DNA of 17,362 nt. Origin: Bacteroidales bacterium UBA6431. Its GTDB lineage: Bacteria > Bacteroidota > Bacteroidia > Bacteroidales > UBA932. The notes below the pieces were generated by a model. That model did not search any database. It saw only the letters and a program-made list of their open reading frames with translations, and was not told the DNA's origin. This document shows, in pieces, positions 1-7,028 of the stretch (its first letter is position 1; each line of letters begins with the position of its first letter). The translations under genes were made by a program, and so were the position numbers. The stretch is taken from the NCBI GenBank assembly GCA_002439095.1, contig DJOT01000044.1, forward strand, positions 1-17,362, read 5' to 3'.

Positions 1-17
1 ATTTCATCGAACTCACG

Positions 18-1229
18 TTAATATAGAAATCCGAATGCCCACAATGGAATCTTTTTACCATTGGCAACCTCAATATTATCTACTGCAAGAGCCGCATTGC
101 CGATATCATCGTCATCAATCTGGGAATAATCCTTTCCGGCACCGCCGACCTCTATGACATTCTGCCCATCTATTCTGAAATCTCCTGTCTTCATTCCTCC
201 ATATTCGACCACATGTCCAGCCGATGAAAGCTGATTGCAGAAGAAAGTTTCCCGGACTGTTCCGATTTCCGGTTCTTTCATAGAGAACGTATACAGAAGA
301 TTCGTGTTGTCCATAAGTATCTTTTCTGGTTTTTGCAGATCCGTAATCTTGTCAAGTTCCGTATACAGGCAACGTATGAGTTTGGCCTCATCAAGATATT
401 TCAAATACTTCAAAAGCGTGACGCGGTCAATGGAAACACTTTTCGAAAGTTTTGACATATCGACAAGATAAGGCAGCATTGAAGAAATGACCTGAAGCAT
501 ACCCTTGATTTTCCTCACGTTAGCGATGCTTACTCCCCGGCATTCTGTAAGTTCGCTCTCTATTATATAGTTAGTTACATTTTCGATAAGTTTTCTGTAT
601 GTCTTTTTCTTCTCAAACGAAAAAGGATAGTATCCGCTGCTCAGATAATCAGAAAAATATTCCAGCGGACGACATATCCCCCTGACTTTCAGGCACAAAT
701 CATTGGGGCGCGCAAGAAGCTCTGCAAGACTGACCGGTTCTGTTTCATTTCCTGTCTTGAACCACAAATACTCCCGGAAAGAGAGCCCCGGCATGTCATA
801 AACATCGGCCCTCCTTGACAAATCGGACTGTCCGTCATTTATATGCAGAAGTGACGAGCCGCTCAGAACGACACGCAGTCCCTTGTATAAATCATGGATT
901 TCCTTCACCTCCCGACTCCAATTTCCGTATTTATGGATTTCATCCAGAAAAAGATGACGACCACCATGTTTAACAAACTCCGATGCCGTTTCAATCAACG
1001 TATGGCTTGCAAAATATGCGGTATCAGCAGAACAATATAGCACTTTACGGTCCATCGGCTCATAGTTTTTCAGAATATACTGCTGCATCAGCGTCGATTT
1101 CCCGACACCTTTCGGCCCACGTATTATCACAAGCCTTGAATCCCAGTCAATGACATCCATCATTCTTCTGGTAAAAGACATCGGTACGTCAGTCAAGTAC
1201 TCTATCTGCCTATCAAATAAACTGTCCAT
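18..1229 (-). CDS. AAA_14/DUF4143 family ATPase, 403 aa
   Basis: P-loop ATPase with a C-terminal DUF4143/nuclease-like region; the cellular role of the family is not established. In 403-aa numbering, Walker A is GPKGVGKST at 38-46, Walker B is HLFLDEIH at 92-99, and SGSS at 123-126 is a sensor-like motif. A winged-helix-like stretch (SIDRVTLLKYLKYLDEAKLI) lies in the middle, and a PD-(D/E)XK-like core (GDF at 349-351, then IEVGGAGK) is near the end. The reading frame is open up to 1331, but I start at the ATG at 1229: the promoter at 1246-1277 lies inside the longer frame, and the extra residues look like translated promoter. The gene is AT-richer than the housekeeping block and neighbours a transposase remnant, so transfer is likely. 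The nuclease core lacks the usual E-x-K lysine. Family call is secure, function unknown. Confidence 0.88.
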   Translation of the reverse strand: MDSLFDRQIEYLTDVPMSFTRRMMDVIDWDSRLVIIRGPKGVGKSTLMQQYILKNYEPMDRKVLYCSADTAYFASHTLIETASEFVKHGGRHLFLDEIHKYGNWSREVKEIHDLYKGLRVVLSGSSLLHINDGQSDLSRRADVYDMPGLSFREYLWFKTGNETEPVSLAELLARPNDLCLKVRGICRPLEYFSDYLSSGYYPFSFEKKKTYRKLIENVTNYIIESELTECRGVSIANVRKIKGMLQVISSMLPYLVDMSKLSKSVSIDRVTLLKYLKYLDEAKLIRCLYTELDKITDLQKPEKILMDNTNLLYTFSMKEPEIGTVRETFFCNQLSSAGHVVEYGGMKTGDFRIDGQNVIEVGGAGKDYSQIDDDDIGNAALAVDNIEVANGKKIPLWAFGFLY

Positions 1230-1245
1230 CGTTTCATTTTTGACA

Positions 1246-1308
1246 CGAATATAGCACTGTTTATTGCAATAAACAAATTTCAATGAAAATTGTTTATCAT
1301 AATAAACC
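1246..1308 (-). promoter_or_regulatory. Promoter and two phased palindromic operators of the first ATPase gene
   Basis: Read on the minus strand, a -33 TTTG (1274-1277) and a -7 box TATATTCG (1246-1253, one mismatch from TAnnTTTG) are 20 bp apart. The perfect 18-bp palindrome TGTTTATTGCAATAAACA (1258-1275) fills the spacer. A second copy of the form GTTTAT-N4-ATAAAC lies at 1292-1307, exactly 33 bp upstream of the first (1259-1274). A protein on the spacer palindrome would block RNA polymerase, so repression is the likely mode. Which protein binds is not visible; autoregulation by the ATPase is one option. Confidence 0.7.
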
Positions 1309-1330
1309 GATCGCCTGCCTAACCGGTCCA

Positions 1331-1362
1331 TGGTTGACCTTCCCTGAGAATGGTTGACACTT
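1331..1362. repeat. Putative insertion-sequence end, copy 1 of a 23-bp direct repeat
   Basis: Starts TGGTTGACC and runs to TTGACACTTT. Positions 1334-1356 are identical to 3349-3371 in the same orientation. It lies on the 3' side of the transposase remnant and has a TG-starting terminus, as IS3-family ends do. Reading it as an IS end is inference; the identity of the two copies is seen directly. Confidence 0.55.
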
Positions 1363-1441
1363 TAGAGGTTGTTTAACTGATCTTCGATTCAACTGTTTTT
1401 CTTTACAGATTCACTGATTCAGTTTACATAGGCACTTTTTT
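1363..1441. other. Short non-coding stretch beside the transposase remnant
   Basis: AT-rich sequence between the putative IS end and the transposase remnant. It contains repeated gattca motifs (for example cttcgattca and cagattcactgattcag) but no supportable gene. It is probably residual IS 3' non-coding sequence. Confidence 0.3.
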
Positions 1442-1855
1442 CTATTCTACGTCACCGCCCATCCGTTTTTCCAGCATCTGCGCTGCGTCCCGGACTGCGT
1501 GTGCGCCACCTCCGGTCTCCACATACGTGATGTCTGACACCCACACCTCGTTGGGGCGCGACGGGACAAGTTCCGCGATGAGGTTCGGGTACTTCCTGTA
1601 GTGGTGGTTGGAGTCCATCGTCTTGTAGTGGCGCCTGCGGCGGATGTGCACCATCAGGCCGTTCTTCCTCAGGTAGGCCTTGGACCGGAACTTCTCCAGC
1701 TCCAGGGCCTTCTCGAGACGGCTGTTTTCCGCCTCCAGTTCCTTGATGCGATCCTCGGGATTCTTTTTCGCCATGGTTTCTGATGCCTGATTTTCCGGCA
1801 AAGATACCGATTCCCGCTCATTCACGTACTTGTCCACCCAGTAATAAACTGATTC
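1442..1855 (-). pseudogene. IS3-family transposase remnant (orfA tail fused to orfB fragment)
   Basis: The frame reads a charged coiled-coil segment (MAKKNPEDRIKELEAENSRL, beginning at 1774) like the end of an IS3-type OrfA. It runs directly into an OrfB-like segment with the HIRRRRHYKTMDSNHHYRKY type linker and WVSDITYVETGGG, the first-Asp region of the DDE integrase domain. The remaining DDE residues and most of both ORFs are absent, and the frame ends after a short unrelated tail at 1442. The open frame continues upstream to 2128, but that part is an alternate frame of the neighbouring ATPase gene. The element is an internally deleted, inactive relic. It abuts the 3' end of the second ATPase gene, so that gene's last few codons could come from the junction. 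Confidence 0.75.
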
Positions 1856-3237
1856 TACAAACACGGAACCATATATAGTGGAATGTAAAGGAGGTTGCCT
1901 TTTGCTTCGAGGTCTCCTATATGGACAATGTAAGGCTGGGCAAGATAATTTGCATATTTTCTGATGCATTTTTCTAAAGACGTGATTGTAAAATCCGATG
2001 AAGACTTTACTTCTATAGGAGAAATATTGTGGCGGCTTGTGATTGATTTCTTCGAAATCAGAAAGTCTATCTCCATTCTGTCGTCCTTGTTTTCCCTTGA
2101 CGGATTCGAATAGAAAAACAATTTGCATCCGATTGCAGCAAGCATCTGGGCAACAATGTTCTCCATCAGCATTCCGGCATTCATCTCCAGCTTGTCTTTG
2201 AGAATCTTCTGATATAGTTGTTCCGAAACTATTCCTCGTTCATCAAAGGAATGACTGATCATCAGTCCCGTGTCGTTCATATAGCATTTGAGCGAATTGT
2301 CCCTTTGTTTGAGTCCCAGCCCGATGTTTGGTTCCGTCGCATTGAATGCGAGATTTACCATACGGGCATCTCTCAACCAGAAGAAAGAACTGTCATAGTC
2401 CCTGAACCTCGCATCCTTATGCAAGTCGGAGAGCTGAAACTTATGCTCGTGAAGTTGCAACTGACCTGGAATGGCCTCGTAGATTGCCTTCACTTTCGGT
2501 GTGTGTATTCCAGCATACTGGTCTATACAATTGTTGTATAGGTTCAGGATTTGCCTTTTGACCCTGTCAACATCTTCGAAAGACCTTGTCTCAAGATATT
2601 CCATTACAGCCTGAGGCATTCCCCCGACTATCATATAAAGGCGAAAGTAGTCCATCAGTTTACGATGCATTGATTGCCCCACGGGTTCTTTTATCTCAAA
2701 CTTCATTCTCACGAACTCCATCAGATTTTCTTCACCGAGTGCCCATAGGAATTCCTCAAAGTCCATAGGTTGCAAGACCATTTTTTCCTCTTCGGAAGGA
2801 ACGAGATAGTCTTCCTGTTTTTCATCGCTTTTCAACTTCTTTCTGGTGCTCATCTGCATACCGAGGAGAGAGCCAATCTCTAGATAATCATAACGTCCGT
2901 CCTCTACAAGATATTTGATGGCTGCACGAGCGGCAGGGCAGAACTCAATCTCATCGAATACGATGATTGACTCCCGTGGGTAAAGTTTTGTTGAATAGAA
3001 TGTGCTCAGGTATATGAAGAGCATATCCAGATTGTCCCTGTAGTTCTTGAACAGATCCTTTATGTCATCCCCGACCTTGAAAAAATCAATGATGATATGG
3101 CTTTTGTATTCGTTCTTTGCGAACTCTTCGACGATATAGCTCTTCCCGACACGTCTTGCGCCTTCTATCATCATTGCGGATTTGCCGTGCCGCTTGGTCT
3201 TCCAGATGACGAGCTGGTCATATAATTTTCTTTTCAT
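1855..3237 (-). CDS. AAA_14/DUF4143 family ATPase with PD-(D/E)XK C-terminus, 460 aa
   Basis: Second DUF4143 ATPase, of a different subtype from the first. Walker A is GARRVGKS at 26-33 and Walker B is IIVFDEIE at 91-98. EIGSLLG at 120-126 occupies the sensor position, where many relatives have a Ser/Thr-rich version. The DUF4143 region follows. The C-terminus holds a canonical PD-(D/E)XK core: MEIDFL (D391) and PIEVKSSSD (E409, K411). Full length for the family. The frame could begin at a GTG at 3240, but that GTG is the last triplet of an upstream repeat and is followed at once by ATG at 3237, which I prefer. The protein ends YIPLYMVPCL, near the family's usual end, right at the transposase remnant. 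Molecular role unknown. Confidence 0.88.
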   Translation of the reverse strand: MKRKLYDQLVIWKTKRHGKSAMMIEGARRVGKSYIVEEFAKNEYKSHIIIDFFKVGDDIKDLFKNYRDNLDMLFIYLSTFYSTKLYPRESIIVFDEIEFCPAARAAIKYLVEDGRYDYLEIGSLLGMQMSTRKKLKSDEKQEDYLVPSEEEKMVLQPMDFEEFLWALGEENLMEFVRMKFEIKEPVGQSMHRKLMDYFRLYMIVGGMPQAVMEYLETRSFEDVDRVKRQILNLYNNCIDQYAGIHTPKVKAIYEAIPGQLQLHEHKFQLSDLHKDARFRDYDSSFFWLRDARMVNLAFNATEPNIGLGLKQRDNSLKCYMNDTGLMISHSFDERGIVSEQLYQKILKDKLEMNAGMLMENIVAQMLAAIGCKLFFYSNPSRENKDDRMEIDFLISKKSITSRHNISPIEVKSSSDFTITSLEKCIRKYANYLAQPYIVHIGDLEAKGNLLYIPLYMVPCL

Positions 3238-3324
3238 CACGAAATCAAGTTTTGTATCACGATAAAATTACACGATATCAAGCTGTAAAACATTGCGTTT
3301 TTACACAAAATCAAGACAAATATA
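3238..3324 (-). promoter_or_regulatory. Promoter and triple 33-bp-phased repeat upstream of the second ATPase gene
   Basis: The minus-strand -7 box TATATTTG is at 3317-3324. Immediately downstream are three 12-bp direct repeats, given as plus strand: CACAAAATCAAG (3304-3315), CACGATATCAAG (3271-3282) and CACGAAATCAAG (3238-3249). They are spaced exactly 33 bp apart; the intervening 21 bp differ. The last copy touches the start codon. The first copy covers the expected transcription start, so the array should act as an operator or a leader control element. Confidence 0.65.
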
Positions 3325-3348
3325 CAGAAACAACAAATGCAACTCGGA

Positions 3349-3371
3349 TTGACCTTCCCTGAGAATGGTTG
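3349..3371. repeat. Copy 2 of the 23-bp direct repeat
   Basis: Identical over 23 bp to 1334-1356 (begins TTGACCTTCC, ends GAATGGTTG), same orientation; the flanks differ on both sides. The two copies bracket the second ATPase gene plus the transposase remnant. Confidence 0.75.
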
Positions 3372-3454
3372 TTTTGATTTTAGTAAGCGGCAACTTATTT
3401 TTTAACGATTACTTATTCCAAATAGGTTCAAAATAACTTCTAATGGAAAATGTG

Positions 3455-3462
3455 TAATTTTG
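3455..3462 (+). promoter_or_regulatory. -7 promoter box of the AlkD-type gene
   Basis: TAATTTTG matches TAnnTTTG exactly and lies 14 bp before the ATG at 3477, giving a very short leader. No clear -33 TTG was seen. It is the reason for rejecting the longer start at 3450. Confidence 0.5.
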
Positions 3463-3476
3463 CGCAATATAATACA

Positions 3477-4232
3477 ATGGCAAAAGCGCAGGAAATAATC
3501 GATCTGATGACCTCGATGCGGGATCCGGTGCAGAGCGGGATACTTTCGAGGGTTTTCAAGACAGGCAAAGGCGAATACGGAGAAGGGGACAAGTTCCTCG
3601 GAATCAGGTGTCCACAGACCCGCAGTGTCGTCAAGGCTGTGGGACGGGAGATCGAACTTGAGGAGGTTGACAAACTGCTTGCCTCGGAATGGCACGAGAT
3701 AAGGTTGTGCGGATTTCTCCTGCTGGTCGAGCAGATGCATGCCTGTCTCGGGAAAAGGGCTCGGCTCTCCGTCAAGGATTCGGCGTGCAGAAAGGAAGTG
3801 GCGGACTTCTATCTGGCACATACCCATCAGGCAAACAACTGGGATCTCGTGGACATGAGTTGTCCTAAAATCCTTGGCAACTTTCTCCTTAATCCACTGC
3901 CAGACGGGACCATGCCGTCCCGGCAGATACTCTATTCCCTCGCCGCAAGCGACAACCTGTGGGATCAGCGCATCGCGGTTGTGACCAACTGGATGCTGAT
4001 ACGCGCCGGGGAGTTCGAAGACCTCAAGCACATCTCCGACATGCTTCTCCCCCACCCTCATGACCTTATCCACAAGGCTGTCGGCTGGATGCTGCGCGAG
4101 ATGGGCAAGGAGAGTCCGGAGGCGCTCGAAGAATACCTGTCTTTGAACCACGGCAAGATGTCTCGGACAACCTTACGCTACGCCATCGAGAAACTTCCTG
4201 AGCCAGAACGACAACGCTGGATGAGGATGTAA
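3477..4232 (+). CDS. DNA alkylation repair protein (AlkD-type HEAT-like glycosylase), 251 aa
   Basis: Cytosolic DNA glycosylase of the DNA_alkylation family (PF08713), expected to remove alkylated purines such as N3- and N7-alkyl bases. Residues aligned from memory with Bacillus cereus AlkD are present: WDLVD (W122, D126; AlkD W109, D113), WDQRIAVV (R165; AlkD R148) and KAVGWMLRE (W204; AlkD W187). Length is normal and the frame intact. An in-frame ATG at 3450 is rejected because the -7 box at 3455-3462 lies downstream of it. The gene stands alone, divergent from the second ATPase. An inverted repeat (GTCCGGAA at 4242-4249, TTCCGGAC at 4271-4278) follows the stop, but has no T-run to make it a convincing terminator. 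Confidence 0.9.
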   Translation: MAKAQEIIDLMTSMRDPVQSGILSRVFKTGKGEYGEGDKFLGIRCPQTRSVVKAVGREIELEEVDKLLASEWHEIRLCGFLLLVEQMHACLGKRARLSVKDSACRKEVADFYLAHTHQANNWDLVDMSCPKILGNFLLNPLPDGTMPSRQILYSLAASDNLWDQRIAVVTNWMLIRAGEFEDLKHISDMLLPHPHDLIHKAVGWMLREMGKESPEALEEYLSLNHGKMSRTTLRYAIEKLPEPERQRWMRM

Positions 4233-4267
4233 CCAGGGGTTGTCCGGAAAAACGGATTCGGGGTAAT

Positions 4268-4807
4268 ATGTTCCGGACTGAGGGTATACCGGCAATCGTA
4301 AAATCGCCATATTTTTGCAGAAAATCGCTGATAGTCAGCAACATAGAACTGCTGCTGAACTATTGCCTGCGTTTTTATGACCGCCAGTTCATCACCCGTG
4401 AGGAGATCAACAACTCGGTTGTCAAGAAATTCATGGGCATGCTCGACGAGTACATTGCCGGCATAGCAGAATCGGAGGGCCTCCCTTCGGTGGGTTATTT
4501 CGCCGACAAATGCTGCTATTCTCCGAAGTATTTCGGAGAACTTGTGAAGACAGAGACGGGAAGGACGGTTAATGCACAGGCTCTGACTGAGCGCCTCTGC
4601 ACCATTGTGGCCCATGTTGCCGCAGATTTGGCAAAGATTTTTAAGGATAAATTCGCTTCGCGTTACTTTTCTACGCCCGGCAGAGTCAAGACAAGTTTTG
4701 CCCTTGCTCTCGCTTGTCGAAAAGTTTTACTTTTTGAAGAAGGAGTGTGCCGGTGGCACATGACTGATGAAAAAAGAAATATAGGCCCAAAAGATTATCT
4801 AAGGTGA
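4268..4807 (+). pseudogene. AraC-family regulator remnant (truncated at both ends)
   Basis: A 179-codon frame in which only about residues 22-104 (4331-4579) look like a protein family. ELLLNYCLRFYDRQFITREE and GLPSVGYFADKCCYSPKYFG followed by ELVKTETGRT are characteristic of the linker and first helix-turn-helix of Bacteroidota AraC-type regulators. The N-terminal sensing domain is missing. The second helix-turn-helix is replaced after GRTVNAQ by unrelated sequence, and I found no continuation in the other frames. A TATTTTTG box at 4310-4317 could be the old promoter. It may be expressed as a small protein but cannot be a normal AraC regulator. It overlaps no other gene and precedes the DXS-like gene. 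Confidence 0.6.
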
Positions 4808-4842
4808 TGCAGGTTTTTTTAAGGATTACTAAATTAATAAAT

Positions 4843-6603
4843 ATGTATATAGAGAAAATAAAGTCGCCAGCGGACTTGAAGGGGCTGGATGTCGAGGCGC
4901 TCAAAGTGGTCGCCGATGAGACAAGGCAGGCAGTGCTCAGCCGAGTGAGCAGGCACGGCGGACATGTTGGACCGAATCTTGGGTTTGTTGAAACCACTGT
5001 GGCACTTCACTATGTTTTCAATGCTCCTGTTGACAAAATCGTGTTTGACGTGAGCCACCAAAGTTATGCGCACAAGATTCTGACCGGAAGGGCTTCCGGA
5101 TTTTTGGGAGATGTTGATCAGATGAATGCCGTGTCCGGCTATACCTCTCCTGCGGAAAGCCCTGAATATGACCTATTTGAGATAGGGCACACCTCCACTT
5201 CCGTAAGCCTCGCGACCGGTCTCCAGAAAGCACGGGACATCCGCGGGACACACGAGAACATCATAGCCGTCATCGGAGACGGGTCCCTCTCGGGTGGCGA
5301 GGCCTTCGAGGGGCTTGACGAGGCATCCGAACTCGGCACAGGCATCATCATAGTCGTGAACGATAACGAGATGTCGATAGCAGAGAATCATGGTGGCATA
5401 TACAAGAATCTGCGCGCCCTGCGAGAAAGCGGAGGCGAGTGCCGGGACAACTGGTTCAAGGCCTGGGGCTTTGACTACAAATATCTTGAAGAGGGCAACG
5501 ATGTCGGGAAACTGATAGAGGTCTTCCGCAGCGTCAAAGACACTGATCACCCGACGGTGGTGCATATACACACGGAAAAAGGGCATGGTTTCGCACCGGC
5601 GGTAGCGAACAAGGAAGCATGGCATTACGGAGCTCCGTTCAATCCTATCGACGGCAGCAGGCCGCCGATGCCAGCGGTTGAGACTTATGAGCAGCTCCTG
5701 AGCGACTGGATGCTTCGAGAGATGAAGACTGACCCGACACTGATAGCTGTCACCGCAGGGACACCTTCTGCGGCCGGATTCACCCCAGAAAAACGCCTGG
5801 AGGCGGGCCGGCAGCATGTGGACATGGGCATAGCGGAGGAGCAGGCCGCAGCCATGAGTTCCGGCATGGCAAAGGGTGGACTCCGTCCGGTCTGGACCGT
5901 CTACAGCACTTTCGTCCAGAGGGCCTACGACCAGATTGCCCAGGATATCTGCATCAATTCCAATCCGGTGGTGATCAATGTGGTAGGTGGCGGAGTAAAC
6001 TCGATGAACGACATCACTCACATCTGCCTCTTCGACATTCCGATGCTTTGCAGCATCCCGGGACTTGTCTACCTTGCGCCGACAAACTGCGAAGAATATT
6101 TTGCGATGCTGCGCTGGGCCATCCTCCAGAACAAGATGCCGGTGGCCCTTAGAGTCCCTACGGGAGCTGTGGTTCATGCGTCAGGGCCGGTCGATGCTGA
6201 ATATGGATATGAGCCTGAGTACAAGACGGTGCATAAGGGTTCGCAGGTGGCTGTCATAGCCGCAGGCTCTTTCTTCCAGAAAGGCGAGGCGGTCGTGAAG
6301 ATGCTCTCAGACAAGGGCATCGATGCCACTCTCATCAACCCGCGCTATCTCAATGGCGTCGACGCTGTGACGCTTGACATGCTCAAAGCTGACCATCGCC
6401 TGGTGGTGACACTTGAAGACGGCAGCAAGGACGGCGGATTCGGGGAGCGGATCTCTTCATATTATGGCGCGTCCGATATGAAGGTCCTGGTCGGCGGAAC
6501 AAAAAAGGGACTTTATGACCGCTTCGATGTGGGGCAGCTCCTCTCTGACAATCGCCTGATGGACGAGCAGATAGTGGAGGACATCCTCGCCATCTTGGGG
6601 TGA
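4843..6603 (+). CDS. DXS-like thiamine-diphosphate transketolase-family enzyme, 586 aa
   Basis: Resembles 1-deoxy-D-xylulose-5-phosphate synthase across its length but is shorter than the usual ~620-640 aa. Conserved: GGHVGPNLG at 39-47, HQSYAHKILTGR at 72-83, GHTSTS at 115-120, the thiamine-diphosphate motif GDGSLSGG...NDNEMSIAENHGG (145-185), catalytic-type Glu332 in GIAEEQA, and Arg360 in STFVQRAYDQ. Missing: the canonical DRAGxxGxDGxTH is VVGGGVNSMNDITH, and RYPRG is RVPTG. By a gap-free alignment from memory, E. coli R420, D427 and R478 are G382, N389 and T440. The acceptor or product may therefore differ from DXS. I start at ATG 4843, where homology begins; an upstream in-frame ATG at 4804 would overlap the AraC remnant. 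Database annotation would likely read DXS. No convincing promoter was seen. Confidence 0.85.
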   Translation: MYIEKIKSPADLKGLDVEALKVVADETRQAVLSRVSRHGGHVGPNLGFVETTVALHYVFNAPVDKIVFDVSHQSYAHKILTGRASGFLGDVDQMNAVSGYTSPAESPEYDLFEIGHTSTSVSLATGLQKARDIRGTHENIIAVIGDGSLSGGEAFEGLDEASELGTGIIIVVNDNEMSIAENHGGIYKNLRALRESGGECRDNWFKAWGFDYKYLEEGNDVGKLIEVFRSVKDTDHPTVVHIHTEKGHGFAPAVANKEAWHYGAPFNPIDGSRPPMPAVETYEQLLSDWMLREMKTDPTLIAVTAGTPSAAGFTPEKRLEAGRQHVDMGIAEEQAAAMSSGMAKGGLRPVWTVYSTFVQRAYDQIAQDICINSNPVVINVVGGGVNSMNDITHICLFDIPMLCSIPGLVYLAPTNCEEYFAMLRWAILQNKMPVALRVPTGAVVHASGPVDAEYGYEPEYKTVHKGSQVAVIAAGSFFQKGEAVVKMLSDKGIDATLINPRYLNGVDAVTLDMLKADHRLVVTLEDGSKDGGFGERISSYYGASDMKVLVGGTKKGLYDRFDVGQLLSDNRLMDEQIVEDILAILG

Positions 6604-6604
6604 C

Positions 6605-6727
6605 GGCGGTTTGGGCTGACTTCGGTTTGGACTGACCGTTGCTTAGGCTGGCTTCGGTTTGGGCTGACTGTTGCACTGACTTTATGGTGGAGTGGGCCGG
6701 TGGCGGTTTGGGCTGATTGTGGGGCGC
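6605..6727. repeat. Imperfect ~16-bp tandem repeat (CGGTTTGGGCTGAC-type)
   Basis: Directly after the DXS-like stop codon. Units: 6607-6620 CGGTTTGGGCTGAC, 6621-6636 TTCGGTTTGGACTGAC, 6637-6652 (degenerate), 6653-6668 TTCGGTTTGGGCTGAC, a partial unit at 6669-6680, and a detached copy at 6714-6727. No coding role apparent. Confidence 0.7.
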
Positions 6728-6811
6728 TGGAAGTTCTGGCAGACCGCCTTCGCCCCGTCTGCCCGTCTGTCCGTCTGCCCGTGGAACAATGTGGTGTCGT
6801 GAAACATCGCC

Positions 6812-6928
6812 GTGCGCACGCGGCTGGTTCGGTGCGCACCAGGGTCTCTCGTGCGTACGGCACTGAGCTTTTCCTTGTCCCGTGCGCACCATACGGCTTT
6901 TCACGCACGGAATCGACTTCGTGCGCAC
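6812..6928. repeat. Cluster of GTGCGCAC palindromes
   Basis: Exact 8-bp palindromes at 6812-6819, 6832-6839, 6882-6889 and 6921-6928, plus the variant GTGCGTAC at 6851-6858. All lie in the gap between convergent transcripts; no gene is supportable here. Function unknown; could be binding sites, or part of a genome-wide repeat family. Confidence 0.65.
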
Positions 6929-7028
6929 GGGGCGAAGGCTGGCGGGGCGAAGCGTCAGCGAATTTGCGAAGCGAATGAGCAGCGAAGATGCCCGGCGATG
7001 GCTTGCAAGGAAAATGGAATGGCTCGAA

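Noticed and set aside
1856..2128. Upstream part of the transposase-containing frame as coding
   Set aside because: It overlaps the ATPase 2 coding sequence in another frame and does not resemble a transposase.
3238..3315. Repeats at regular spacing considered as a small CRISPR array
   Set aside because: Repeat units are only 12 bp and imperfect, spacers are 21 bp, the set abuts a start codon and no cas gene is present; a regulatory array fits better.
3402..4151. 249-codon minus-strand frame
   Set aside because: Antisense to the AlkD-type gene, which has all catalytic residues; no independent support.
4242..4278. GTCCGGAA/TTCCGGAC inverted repeat after the AlkD-type gene as a terminator
   Set aside because: 21-nt loop and no T-run; too weak to list as a terminator.
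5173..6177. 334-codon minus-strand frame
   Set aside because: Antisense to the DXS-like gene, low-complexity His/Arg/Cys-rich composition and no family features.
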